A stretch of 64,000 nucleotides of DNA, from assembly GCA_020137815.1 (NCBI GenBank), contig CM035360.1, positions 7,017,059 to 7,081,058 on the forward strand. Direction: 5' to 3'. This DNA comes from Hormiphora californensis. Its lineage: Eukaryota > Ctenophora > Tentaculata > Cydippida > Pleurobrachiidae. How positions within the stretch are numbered: position 1 is the first letter of the stretch; the number at the start of each line of letters is the position of its first letter. The translations under genes and the position numbers were made by a program. The notes beneath the pieces were generated by a model. The model worked only from the letters and a program-made list of their open reading frames with translations, did not search any database and had not been told where the DNA came from. Shown one piece after another: positions 15,301 to 32,186 of this stretch.

Positions 15301-18300
15301 TACGTTCGAATAAACTGTTCCCTATTTTCCGGCTATTCATATTCCCTTGAAATAATTCCCTTCTGCCAGGTTGAAGTTATTGAGCAAGATGAGAATAGTC
15401 CCCACAGACGTATACAACTCAAGTTCAATGCCGACTACTCCACTATTGTAACGGATCGAGATGGTAAGAACTGCAGCTAGTTGGAAAGTGGGCTATTAAA
15501 TTTCCAAATAGGACAGCTAGGGTAGACGATCCCTTCCAGTTATAGGACTCCTATACCTACTACTATAATAGTATATGAGTCATATAACTGGAAGGGCGCT
15601 ATAATAGACAATCCCTTCTGACTCCTTGTTCAGAACTCACAATATATTTCCATCTTCAGATTTCACCTCCTATATGTCAACCTTGTTGTCCACCAAGTAC
15701 CCCGACTACAAGTTTGAGGATGTTGATCACTATGAGGGATCACTGATTGTCGAGGCTACCGTATCTACATCTACCTCAAACAAGGATGGTAGGTTAACAC
15801 GGGGGTTATAGACCAATTAGCAGATCTACCTGGATCTAAACCATGGCTAACCTTTCACCCCCACTAGATACCTGCAGATCTAAACCACGACTAACCTCTT
15901 GCCCCCCCCCCCCATTCCCCTCATTACCACCCCCTCCCCAACTAGATACTGATGCTGCTGTGAAGAAGATGAGTAGTGATATTGATACTGCTGGATTCAA
16001 GATAGAGTACAATGGAGCCTCTGTTGACATCTCTGACTTTGATGGAAACGGTAAGAATATAACATAACATGACGTCACTGTCGTGAAATGTGACGTCACA
16101 TGACATAACATGACGTCACATAACATGACATGTCACATGTCACATTTCACGAACAACACAGCCACCTCAGTGGAAACTTTTCATGAGTTGAGGTGGCTGA
16201 CAGTAACTTACTGAGTTAGTGTATTTCCCTCCCCTCCTTTTTGGTCCTCCTCCCCCATATGAACCCTTCTAATGTCTACAGAGGTGGTAATCCCCGAGCC
16301 TGAACCGGGCACTGAGGATAATGGAAATGATGGGTGTAAGTGTAGAGAGAAACTCTTTCTTAGAAAGAGGAGCTGGTGTATTTAGATAGTACTGTCCAGG
16401 AACCGACCGAATCAGGAAATACTGGTCCCTGATTGGCTGATAACCAGTCACGTGACCTAAATAACGAGTTTTGATTGGTTGTTTACTTGTGTCGGTCGGT
16501 TCCTGGTACTGTCCGTTACACACAGAGAGAGAGAGAGAGAGATCAGGGTTACTTCTCTCTCTCTTTGTTTGGTTGCCTGTGATATATGCTGGGGTTTTAT
16601 GTGAAACCGTTTTGTTGGTACCTTGGTCCCTCCTTTACTGTGTGAAAGAGGTACCTATTAGGTACCAAACCGTTTGGGGATTGTACGTGATGTTTCCCAT
16701 TCCAGTTGCCATCCACTATCTCTCCCCAACTAACACTCCCCCCTCCTCTCTCAGCTGACGGTGGTGGTGAGGTGAACACGGCTGCCATTATCATCCCTAT
16801 CTTCATGGTACTGGTTATCGGATGTATCCTGGTTGTGGGTCGATACCTTCAGGTACATGTCACATATCATTGATACATGTCGCCAGATGTCGTGCAGTAG
16901 ATCTCATCCTCTGGACTTGGGCTCTCTATTTTTCTAACTGTGTGCCCCTATTTTATATCCATTTATTGATATTTCAGGTGAGAAAGAACAGGTCCAGGGT
17001 CTCTGAGATTCAGGTTTTGGAGATGGATCAGAAAAAGAAGAATCCCACCACAAAGTATGTTGCAACCCGTTAGTTCTCTTTAGAGTTTAGTATCCGCCTT
17101 TAGAAGTATTTAATCCCACTTTTTATTATACATCTAAAAGATCCCTCTCCCACAACCCCTTTCCAAGAACCCCCCTCCCCCATATCTGAGCTAACTCTTC
17201 CTCCCCTACTTAGTGGTGATGAAGAAGGAGGGAACGTGTATCACAACCCCAGTGCTACCAAGATCTGTGAGTATGAGGATTATTACGAGGAGCCGCTAGA
17301 TAACCATGACTACCATGGTTACCACGAAGACGATGGTTACCATGGTTACCAAGACGATGGTTACCATGGTTACCACAATGCTGCTGACCCCGTTACTGTT
17401 CATGTTACTAATGGGGCTGCACCTCCCCGGAAAAAGAAGCCCTCCTCTGAACTGCGAACCACAACAAGTGCTGTCACCGCTGAACCTAATACCTCTGCCA
17501 TCGCTAGGGTTGCAGGTAGAGCTGAGCGTGAATTGTGATGTTTGTTTGTGTGTTTGTTTGTGTGTAGGATCATTATAACTACCTTCACTTGTTCTTGCTA
17601 CATGTTTGCATTGTCAGCATTGCACAAGGAGCTTTACTAGCTCTTAGAACTCGGTTCAATCGATAGACATATTGTTGTATGGTGAATGGGGTATTGCCTT
17701 GTCTTAAAACTCCCATCCCCAGTCCACGGAGTAGAGGGTATCAGTAATCTCAGGCGACGATGTACGTGTGTAACGCATGTGCATCTAGTCTTGTAGACAT
17801 TTTCATTTATAATAGGTCATGCTAAAAACGAAAATAACATTCAGAAATACTGTCTGTTTGATTATTTCCTTGATAATTATTGTCCCACTGATTTCATTGA
17901 TTTATGTCCTGAAATATTCCTGTTGCAGAGGATCCCGGTGCATTTATTGCTAGCCTCTGGAAATAAAACAGAACACATTGATTGTGCAATTGAGCGTGGT
18001 GATTATACTAGCATCCCTAGTTAATTAGCATAATCTCCCATTAACTAATTAGTTAATTAGCATCCTCTCCAATTAACTTATTAGTTAATTAGCATCACTC
18101 TATCAGCAACTTTACATGTTTCCTAATGTGTTCCTAACTAAAGCCCCCTCCTTCTCCTACACATTGTGCAGCACTACAAATGGTATGGGGAGCGGTTAGT
18201 CGTCGAACCAGTGCCTCACATTATACTCCCATTGACACCAACAAGTTCGAGGATTTCGTGTCACGTGACAATCTCGTGACAGGTAACGGGCATGTGTAAT

Positions 18301-20059
18301 TAGGCCGGTAATTAGGCTTGTGATTAGGCTTGTAATTATGCCGGTAATAGGATTACTGGTATTTGATTCAAAAAGCTATTTGTTGAGTTCAAAATGACTA
18401 CCAAATAATTGATTCCAGCAGCAGTGACCAGTATTTGGAACTGTCCAATGGAGACAGTTCCAAAGATTAGATAGACAGTCCATCTAATTTAAATCTTGAC
18501 TCTATAATTTGAGGTAGCAAATAATTGTGTGTGACTGTGAAATTAAAGTAATGTGATTGGGTAAAACTAAAGTGTAATTCGTAAATTGTGAATAAATTGT
18601 AATTGGGTTTCGCTACCGCAAGCTGATTCGCTAATTCCTCCATTTTGATACCCCGCTAAAAGCAGTCTTAGCTTTCCTTAACTATTTCCCGATTCCCTAA
18701 CTCTCCCTGCAGCACCCCTATCTATAGCACCCTCTAACCTCCTCTGGCCCCCTCCTCTCTAACCTCCCCTATCTATAGCCCCCGGCCCCCCTTATCTAAC
18801 ACCCCTCCCCCTCCCAGAGTGCACTGCCCCCCTTCTAACACCCCTCCCCCTCCCAGAGTGCACTCCCCTATCTATAGCCCCCTTCTAACACCCCTCCCTC
18901 CCAGAGTGCACTATAGCCCCCTTCTAACACCCCTCCCCCTCCCAGAGTGCACTGCCCCCTTCTAAAACCCCTCCCTCCCAGAGTGCACTATAGCCCCCTT
19001 CTAACACCCCTCCCCGTCCCAGAGTGCACTCCCCTATCTATAGCCCCCTTCTAACACCCCCTCCCCCTCCCAGAGTGCACTACCTATCTATAGCCCCCTT
19101 CTAACACCCCCTCCCCCTCCCAGAGTGCACTATAGCCCCCTTCTAACACCCCTCCCCCTACCAGAGTGCACTACCTATCTATAGCCCCCATCGAACACCC
19201 CCTCCCCCTCCCAGAGTGCACTATAGCCCCTTCTAACACCCAGCTCCCCCTCCCAGAGTGCACTACCTATCTATAGCCCCCGCCCCCCCCCCTTATCTAA
19301 CATCCAGCTTCCCCTCCCAGAGTGCACTCCCCTATCTATAGCCCCCTTCTAACAACCAGCTCCCCCTCCCAGAGTGCACTGCCCCCTTCTAACACCCAGC
19401 TCCCCCTCTCAGAGTGTGCACTATAGCCCCCTTCTAACACCCCTCCCCCTCCCAGAGTGCACTACCTATCTATAGCCCCCTTCTAACACCCAGCTCCCCC
19501 TCCCAGAGTGCACTATAGCCCCCTTCTAACACCCCTCCCCCTCCCAGAGTGCACTACCTATCTATAGCCCCCTTCTAACACCCAGCTCCCCCTACCAGAG
19601 TGCACTATAGCCCCCTTCTAACACCCAGCTCCCCCTCCCAGAGTGCACTATAGCCCCCTTCTAACACCCAGCTCCCCTCCTAGAGTGCACTGCCCCCCTT
19701 CTAACACCCAGCTCCCCCTCCCAGAGTGCACTCCCCTATCTATAGCCCCCTTATCTAACACCCCTCCCCCTCCCAGAGTGCACTACCTATCTATAGCCCC
19801 CTTCTAACACCCAGCTCCCCCTACCAGAGTGCACTATAGCCCCCTTCTAACACCCCTCCCCCTCCCAGAGTGCACTACCTATCTATTATAGCCCCCTTCT
19901 AACACCCAGCTCCCCCTCCCAGAGTGCACTACCTGCAATGAACTGAAGAACACATGGCCCTGTCCCATCTGTGGAGCGGCAAGATACTGCAGTAGGGAGT
20001 GTCTAGATAGAAACTGGGCAGCACACCATTCTACATGCAGACCTCGAACCAAGCCATAG
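1..20059 (+). CDS. PKHD1L1-like: Fibrocystin-L (PKHD1L1)-like transmembrane receptor, 3' part of the gene
   Basis: Large single-pass membrane protein; the window holds the last 52 exons (about 2,480 codons) and the 5' part lies upstream. Domain order is end of a TIG/IPT domain, G8, parallel beta-helix region with a GRYPIHFHMNGD motif, second G8, second beta-helix region, stalk, transmembrane helix and cytosolic tail. Paired G8 domains with PbH1 repeats after TIG domains are the layout of the PKHD1/PKHD1L1 family, which includes ciliary and stereociliary surface proteins. Junctions were placed by GT-AG sites and phase and stay in frame throughout, except exon 7096-7229, which needs two apparent 1-base corrections. 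The tail is unlike known family members because it ends in a MYND zinc finger. Exons are listed in the sub-entries. Family assignment is firm; whether it is the orthologue of PKHD1, PKHD1L1 or an older common form is not settled. Confidence 0.87.
178..264. repeat. 24-bp tandem repeat in intron
   Basis: Three to four copies of a unit built on GGTAACCATGGTAACAC and ACTAGT, ending just before the pyrimidine stretch of the acceptor at 276. The unit contains repeated GGTAAC, a weak donor-like string. Confidence 0.85.
556..1575 (+). other. First G8 domain and junction to the beta-helix
   Basis: Exons 556-748, 871-1010, 1149-1260 and 1466-1575. Visible G8 features: aromatic start YTWGGSEENKPVAGDLAVL, then a short beta-strand series with LLLRGGHLIFDD and YILILGGGSIT, followed by a region reading MYGAKTLAV and MHGKEVTPRWTELGDTA. 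G8 is an all-beta extracellular domain named for eight conserved glycines, shared by PKHD1, TMEM2 and CEMIP. The intron before 1466 holds a short CCAATCACCAAGTATCTCT repeat next to the acceptor. Confidence 0.8.
1692..5454 (+). other. First parallel beta-helix (PbH1-type) region
   Basis: Exons 1692-1880, 2021-2153, 2312-2495, 2654-2859, 3093-3281, 3413-3538, 3751-3854, 3978-4182, 4354-4571, 4748-4904, 5095-5210 and 5328-5454, all phase-consistent. Landmarks are GRYPIHFHMNGD, HHTFNRAVTVHGVDNLLVQG, AYHNMGHAFFLEDGGEEHN and FKGNEAHSCGRY, all resembling PKHD1L1/TMEM2-type beta-helix rungs rich in Asn, Gly and His. Many Cys residues suggest a disulphide-stabilised ectodomain. Confidence 0.8.
5521..6145. 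mobile_element. Foldback element with TA flanks
   Basis: Near-perfect inverted repeat of about 625 bp in the intron 5455-6198. The left arm starts CTGGGTGTTCATTTTGG and the right arm ends with its complement CCAAAATGAACACCCTG; the arms meet near 5840. The flanking dinucleotides are TA on both sides (5519-5520 and 6146-6147), typical of non-autonomous Tc1/mariner-like elements. No transposase frame is seen; open frames inside are mirror images of each other. Confidence 0.8.
6199..7496 (+). other. Second G8 domain, with a disturbed reading frame in exon 7096-7229
   Basis: Exons 6199-6329, 6475-6624, 6757-6957, 7096-7229 and 7359-7496. Visible G8 features: KKWSLSSDWKG, GGYLPKAGEDVQIPNNWWM, VYGVLEFSNEEDTLLAAKRI and IIVVGGKI, then VGDEIAIATTSF. 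Exon 7096-7229 reads SLTVAGFVEMHSEHP and hits a stop; removing one C from the run at 7137-7140 restores PDTVWSTLTEKASKG. The next junction is also off by one base, at the donor CAG/GTAAG near 7229. Both look like single-base insertions. Confidence 0.7.
7497..7632. repeat. Tandem repeat beginning at a splice donor
   Basis: Four copies of a roughly 33-45 bp unit containing GTAGAGTAGAACCTTC and ATTTATTGAGGGG. The first copy starts exactly at the donor of the exon ending at 7496 (GTATGAGTAGAACC), so later copies carry donor-like GGTAGAG strings. Confidence 0.8.
7968..8032. mobile_element. Short dispersed element TTGCC...AACAA (65 bp)
   Basis: Bounded by the perfect direct repeat TAAACTGAC (7959-7967 and 8033-8041). 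It shares the left end TTGCCTAGCT and the right end GGGAGGGTTAGATAACAA-type with the other copies. Located in the intron before exon 8054. Confidence 0.8.
9598..9722. repeat. Small foldback element in intron
   Basis: Inverted repeat with arms TGATGAAATTTGATAATCCC and the complementary GGGGGTTATCAAATTTCATC around a centre carrying CGGTCGCTTCGCTCCCTCG. It lies in the intron 9129-9776. Related short foldbacks with CCCC/GGGG arms occur at 13386-13440, 45177-45250 and 57415-57482. Confidence 0.75.
9960..10052. repeat. 21-bp tandem repeat in intron
   Basis: Four to five copies of TTACCATGGTTACACGTTCAG just downstream of the donor at 9939. CCATGG palindromes recur here as in the repeat at 178-264. 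Confidence 0.85.
11499..12374. mobile_element. Foldback element with TA flanks, about 876 bp
   Basis: Long inverted repeat in the intron 11394-12433. The left end is CCGTGTGCGGCAAAAAAAAT and the right end its complement; arms of roughly 330 bp include the mirrored GAGACACAGTGTCATGTTTC stretch. The flanks are TA on both sides (11497-11498 and 12375-12376). The central loop has no recognisable protein, so it is called a non-autonomous element. Confidence 0.8.
13537..16335 (+). other. Membrane-proximal stalk with furin-like site
   Basis: Exons 13537-13669, 13858-13946, 14126-14270, 14478-14626, 14787-14983, 15188-15269, 15370-15463, 15660-15788, 15946-16050 and 16282-16335. The translation has a compact fold starting VVLSLTVDVVGDADFFDEDK, then the basic string SRRRKREG at the exon junction 13669/13858, which fits the proprotein-convertase pattern R-X-K/R-R. 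A helical Glu/Lys-rich stretch and several beta-rich segments follow. Vertebrate fibrocystin is itself processed by a proprotein convertase near the membrane, so cleavage here is plausible but inferred. Confidence 0.65.
14995..15060. mobile_element. Short dispersed element (66 bp)
   Basis: Bounded by the 8-bp duplication GGTTGTAT (14987-14994 and 15061-15068). Left end TTGCCTAGCTCGATCC, right end GGAGGGTTAGAACATAACAA. It begins 12 bp after the exon ending at 14983. Confidence 0.85.
16397..16505. mobile_element. hAT-type MITE, copy 1 (109 bp)
   Basis: Inverted ends CAGGAACCGACCGA and TCGGTCGGTTCCTG enclose 109 bp, flanked by the perfect 8-bp direct repeat GTACTGTC (16389-16396 and 16506-16513). 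An 8-bp duplication is the signature of hAT-superfamily transposases. It sits in the intron before the transmembrane exon. The second copy is at 33409-33517. Confidence 0.88.
16755..18282 (+). other. Transmembrane helix and cytosolic tail exons
   Basis: Exons 16755-16852, 16978-17054, 17214-17515 and 18172-18282. AAIIIPIFMVLVIGCILVVG is a clear single transmembrane helix, followed by basic residues RYLQVRKNRSR as an inside anchor. The tail has three DGYHGY-type repeats encoded by GATGGTTACCATGGTTAC units, tyrosine-rich acidic stretches (ICEYEDYYEEP) and a basic PPRKKKPS patch. The junction phases join 18282 to the MYND exon. Confidence 0.8.
18690..19935. repeat. Minisatellite made of copies of the last 3' splice site
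   Basis: Around two dozen imperfect copies of a 38-52 bp unit containing a C-rich tract, then CCCAGAGTGCACT and CTATCTATAGCCCCCTTCTAACACC. The last copy is the functional acceptor: CCCAG followed by AGTGCACTACCTGCAATG opens the MYND exon at 19923. Every earlier copy therefore repeats the polypyrimidine tract, the AG and the first bases of the exon. Most upstream copies, if used, would read only a few codons before a stop (for example through CTATCTATAG). Confidence 0.93.
19923..20059 (+). other. Final exon encoding a MYND zinc finger
   Basis: Read in the phase left by exon 18172-18282, this exon starts ECTTCNELKNTWPCPICG and continues AARYCSRECLDRNWAAH and HSTCRPRTKP, then TAG at 20057-20059. 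The spacing C-x2-C-x8-C-x2-C-x4-YC-x3-C-x7-H-x3-C fits the MYND family, a protein-protein interaction finger. Placement at the cytosolic end of a G8/beta-helix receptor is unusual. Confidence 0.85.
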
Positions 20060-20152
20060 AGGGTGCAGTATTACTGTCACAGTGGCAGTGACAGTTTAGT
20101 GCGTGTGTGTGTCAGCGAGATGTATTTTCACAGGACACAATATATTATTTTA

Positions 20153-20592
20153 CTAGATCCAAAAACCAAACAAGTTTGGTGGATAGCCGGGGCCGCAGAA
20201 ATTAAAAAACGTGCGAAAGTTTTGATACATGAACTTTCGGGGCCTGGGGTGCTGTTAAATTCGCGTTTCCATGATTATAACCAATAACATTTTCAAACTA
20301 TACGCCAGGAAAACTAGTGCAATGATCAAACCATTAATTTATTCCACATTATCACATGTCACATCCACACATGTCACATATATTTACTGTGCACAGTGGG
20401 TCGTTTCAGAGTCTGTTTTACAGAATAATATTATTATGATAATAGTGTGTTTTGAAAGAACGGCTGACTATCATGGAAACGCGAATTTAACAGCACCCCA
20501 GGCCCCGAAAGTTCATGTATCAAAACTTTCGCACGTTTTTTAATTTCTGCGGCCCCGGCTATCCACCAAACTTGTTTGGTTTTTGGATCTAG
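20153..20592. mobile_element. Foldback element with TA flanks, 440 bp
   Basis: Arms of about 125 bp starting CTAGATCCAAAAACCAAACA and ending with its complement, flanked by TA on both sides. The central loop is unrelated AT-rich sequence. No transposase is encoded. Confidence 0.8.
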
Positions 20593-22644
20593 TATCAGGC
20601 ATTTTGTTATACTATGACATGCTGCATGCATTTTGTAATACTAGCTTAATTTAATAAACGCGGATTGAGGATTCGCAGACTTTTTAAATCGTAGGTACTT
20701 ATAGGTAGCCTCATAATAATCGCAGATATCCAATCTCGGATATCAATCGCGAATAACTTATATCATAGTAATCGCCGACAACCAATCGCGGATAACTTAG
20801 CAGTTATCAATCCGTTATAAGCTATCGCGATTAGCTATCGCGATTAGCTATCACGATTAGCTATCGCGATTAGCTATCTGCGATTAGCTATCCGCGATTG
20901 GTTACTATTATATTACTTATTTCGCGACAAGTTATCGTGGTTAGTTATCCGCAATTACAATTGGTTCTCCGCGATTGGTTCTCCGCGATTAATCTATGAT
21001 TTTGATTATTAGTCACGGATAATGATCACGGATAAGCATGAATAATCAGATATATCTGATAAAATCAGGTTCTAGATGCTAATTCGCTCTTTTCTCGGTG
21101 GTTTTTAAAATCGTCTTATATTTAAGACAGTCGTAACTCTAGATATGACTACCAATTACAACTGAAAATGCGGCAGTAAGGCTAGCTTTCTGATTCAATG
21201 TTAATCTAGACTCTGAAACGCTTCTTTCTAGGCGTTTTTAAAATCGTCTTAAATTTAAGACAGTCATAAATCTAGATATGACTTCCAATTATATCTGAAA
21301 ATACAGCAGTTGACCTACATTGGCAAAATATATGTGATAAAATCATGATTTACAGTTTAATTTGCTCTTTTCTAGGTTTTTTAGAAAATTGTCTTAAATC
21401 TTAATACAGTCAGATGCCCATAACTGACGAACCGCAACTCGGATTTGCTTGAAATTTTGAACGTGTGTTCAAGATGTCAAGGCAACACAACGTACGAAGC
21501 GGCGTGTTCGTAAAACGACGGGAAGGTTGTCTAAGACGCCAAAGAAAACTTAAGACAGTCATAACTTTTGTTATGACTGTCCGTTTTCTCTGTCCAAGCT
21601 TTAATACAAGGTACACCACTAGACCTACCGACTCCCAAAGTTTCATGGTGATAGCTTTAAAACTGTGGCCTTTATTGTGTACGCAAAAAAGTCGTTACTT
21701 TACGGTCGTTAGTCACGCTAAAAGCGGCCCTTTTGTCTAAAACACGACCATCTGTAGCGCAAAAACCGTAACTCCGATTTGCATGAAATTTTGAACGTGT
21801 GCTCTAGGTGTCAAGGCAACACGAACTACCAAGCGGCATGTTCGTAGTACAACGGGAAGGTTGGCTAAAAAAAGGTTGAAATTGCCGATTTCAGACAATA
21901 AGTATAGTAGCGCTGTCACAATTTTCAAAAATTTTCAAAAATTTTCAAAAAATTTTTTTCTCGCAATTTCGATTTTCTTTTTACTGGGAGTAAAGATGCT
22001 TGTTGGAGGGAAATTTTGGGGGAAATGATGGTTGGGGGAAGGGAGGATTGGGCCCCGGGCGCTTGCCAGCGCTATGACTTCGGCGTGACCCGATCGTGAG
22101 ATTATGATGGGATTATGAGCCCTAATAAACTGTCTGGCGCCGCCGACCCCATCTGAGGGCACTGTCGAGAATCAAATTGGGGTCTGGCGCCGCCAGACAG
22201 CAAATAAATGTTTAAATCAGTTTTGATTCATATACATATCTACATATCTATGATTATTATATCAACATGATTATGAGCTGTGCATGTTATTATTTAGCGT
22301 TTTTAGTGCTATGTAAATAGTTTGTTTAGTGTTTTTATCCTGTTTACTATATATAGTGTTCTCCTTTGTAAAATCAGTGAATCAAGTGATTAAGATAATT
22401 AAGATGATTAAGTTGTGTGACAATTTGTAACGAAAGTGAGTTATATTATTAGTACAGTACCTCTTACCAAAATAACTACTTCTTTTTCCTTAATCACAGC
22501 TGTATAATTTTGAAGCTAAATTTTGTATACAGTTAACTTGTACGTGTGTGTAATGTACATGAAGTACAGTTCCACTTGCCATGCTACGCAGTCTGTCTAT
22601 CGGCACTTAAGCTCTGTCTATCGGCACTTACGCTCGCGTAAGCT

Positions 22645-22673
22645 CACACCGGGCCGAAGGCCCGGTGTGAGAG
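22645..22673. repeat. Perfect GC-rich hairpin
   Basis: CTCACACCGGGCC and its complement GGCCCGGTGTGAG enclose a three-base GAA loop. Two copies of CTGTCTATCGGCACTTA lie just upstream. The role is unknown; it could be the centre of a decayed foldback. Confidence 0.7.
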
Positions 22674-23324
22674 CTGACAGACAAGGAACATGTCAAAGTT
22701 CCACGTGACGAGACCGCCCACTGACGTACACGCATTTCAAAATTCCGTAACGCGCGAATTATTTCAATACATGCGCCATGCAATGCCGCGCGTAAATTTT
22801 TGATCGTGCGCGCGATAAAAACTGTTTATTTCATGTAAAAAAATGGATCCGATCGCGATCCCGCAAGCCAACGTTAAAATCAGAAATCTGGGTGTTTGGA
22901 GTGTCAGCACTCACGGTTTTTTAGGGTTAGGGCTGGAATTTGGGTCGGGGTTAGGGCTTGAAATTTCCTATCAGACAAACTTTGGATTAGCCAAAACGGT
23001 TGGGTGGTTTGGCAGTTAGAGCCGTTTTAGTGCAGGGTACTTTTTCTGCAGAGTGCAGCTCGCACCTGTAAACAGGCCTCCAAACACCCAGATCGTAATG
23101 GCGCCCGTTCCCGCATGCGGGCAAAGAGTTCAAAATTTTTGTTTCTGCTTCACTTTTTCAATAACATATTATTTTGAAGTTTATAGATCCCTAACTGGCT
23201 ATGAAAACCTTTCCCAGAATTCGAATTCCTACCAGTTCTCATTGTGGCTGGATTCAATTCACTGCTTGCATAATTCACAATATGTCGTACCATTTGTCTT
23301 TGTTGTTGCATTAAGATTTATAAT

Positions 23325-23487
23325 CAATAAACTCAGGTTTGTAAGAAAATATACACCCCTCACTCCGTTCGGGGGAGTATATCATGTGTATCCACTATCC
23401 CGCTCCCCTTCGGGAAGCGGGCTACACATGACGCACAATCGGATCCTCCCTAGCGGGAGGCCCACGCGATATAAACTCGGGTTTATT
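23325..23487. repeat. Foldback containing three smaller hairpins
   Basis: The outer pair AATAAACTCAGGTTT and AAACTCGGGTTTATT encloses ACTCCGTTCGGGGGAGT, CCCGCTCCCCTTCGGGAAGC and CCTCCCTAGCGGGAGG. Clustered hairpins of this kind suggest a non-autonomous foldback element. Confidence 0.65.
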
Positions 23488-23615
23488 GATTATATATTAT
23501 CGCCTGTAAAAAATCTCTAAAGCAGACATACAAAATCACTGCTCAGAGTAATTGAATTCAAAAACAACTAATTGGCATTTCAAAAACTAATTGTTTTCTT
23601 TCCCTCTGTATAGCA

Positions 23616-31266
<7,651 letters not shown>

Positions 31267-32186
31267 AGAGAGAGAAATAGAGAGGGACTAGAGAGAGAGA
31301 GGGACTAGAGAGAGAGAGGGTGAGAGAGGGAAACAGAAGTGGAGTTGAAAGTCGAAAAGAAGAGAACAATGAACATCAGAGACGAGAGAGATAGAAACAG
31401 ATATAGACATTTTGCATGTTATGCTGACGGCGCTTAAAAAAGGCGGCCCATTCTTATATTTTTTTCGCAGTGTATAGCTGTAGAAACCTATTGTACAAAA
31501 ACCAGAGTTATGTAGACCGTGTTTATTATGTTTAGTTATTGTTTGTGCGTTTAGGCTTTAACTTTATCACCATATGTTTAGCAACTAAATTAAGTGTTTT
31601 TCTCAGTGTTCTCTGTGTACTACACAAGATGCATCTCTCCAGCTTTGCGTGTAGACACACGGCCGTTGCTATGGACAACTGCAGCCGCAGCATGTGTGCC
31701 ACTTGACGGAAAACTCATATCACATTGTCAGTAGACGGAGGGCGCGGTGCAACTTTTGTAGGAGAGACAGCGCGTTCACATGGGTACTATAGTGCGCGCC
31801 GCGCGGTTTGTCTGTCTGTCTGTCCTCCGGTCGCGCCCCTCCAAAACTGCGCTTGTCGAAATCGATAAAATTCGAACATTCTGGAACAAATCAAAAACAC
31901 GTTGATTTAACTGTTTCCAAATAGTTGGTAACACTAACAAAAAGGGGGTAAACAACACACAATTACATCATCTTAAAATTGATGGAAAGAGAAAATAGAG
32001 CACAAATAGAGTGCTCATTATGAGAGAGGGGGACACAATATTCGCTGCAGATTTCTGTGTAAACTCTCATATTTTGTACACACGAGCTTCTTTTTGTGTC
32101 CGATCTTGCGTTCAAGTTTATCATAAATTAACAAGGAGAGGGACGAGGTGAAAGGGCCGATAAAAATGTAGGTAGGTTAATGACTT
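31267..32186. other. Convergent 3' region between SAXO and HADHA
   Basis: No gene seen. It begins with GAGAGA-rich sequence just after the SAXO stop, followed by AT-rich DNA and a short TGTC repeat near 31810. Both neighbouring genes end here, so it should hold their 3' untranslated regions; no clear AATAAA close to either stop was recognised. Confidence 0.5.

Larger units (their letters stand above)
20060..23615. other. Gene-free repeat region
   Basis: No coding exon is supported. Contents: a foldback at 20153-20592; AT-rich degenerate repeats of CGCGATTAGCTATC near 20810-20905; two to three diverged copies of a block with TAAGACAGTCATAACT and CTAGATATGACT between 21090 and 21590; a duplicated block with TGAAATTTTGAACGTGTG near 21450 and 21790; a hairpin at 22645-22673; and a cluster of hairpins at 23325-23487. 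The 155-codon frame at 23053-23520 covers these hairpins and is not thought to be a gene. Confidence 0.7.

Noticed and set aside
23053-23520. 155-codon open frame
   Set aside because: It crosses a cluster of hairpins and foldback arms, has no recognisable domain, and lies in a repeat region.
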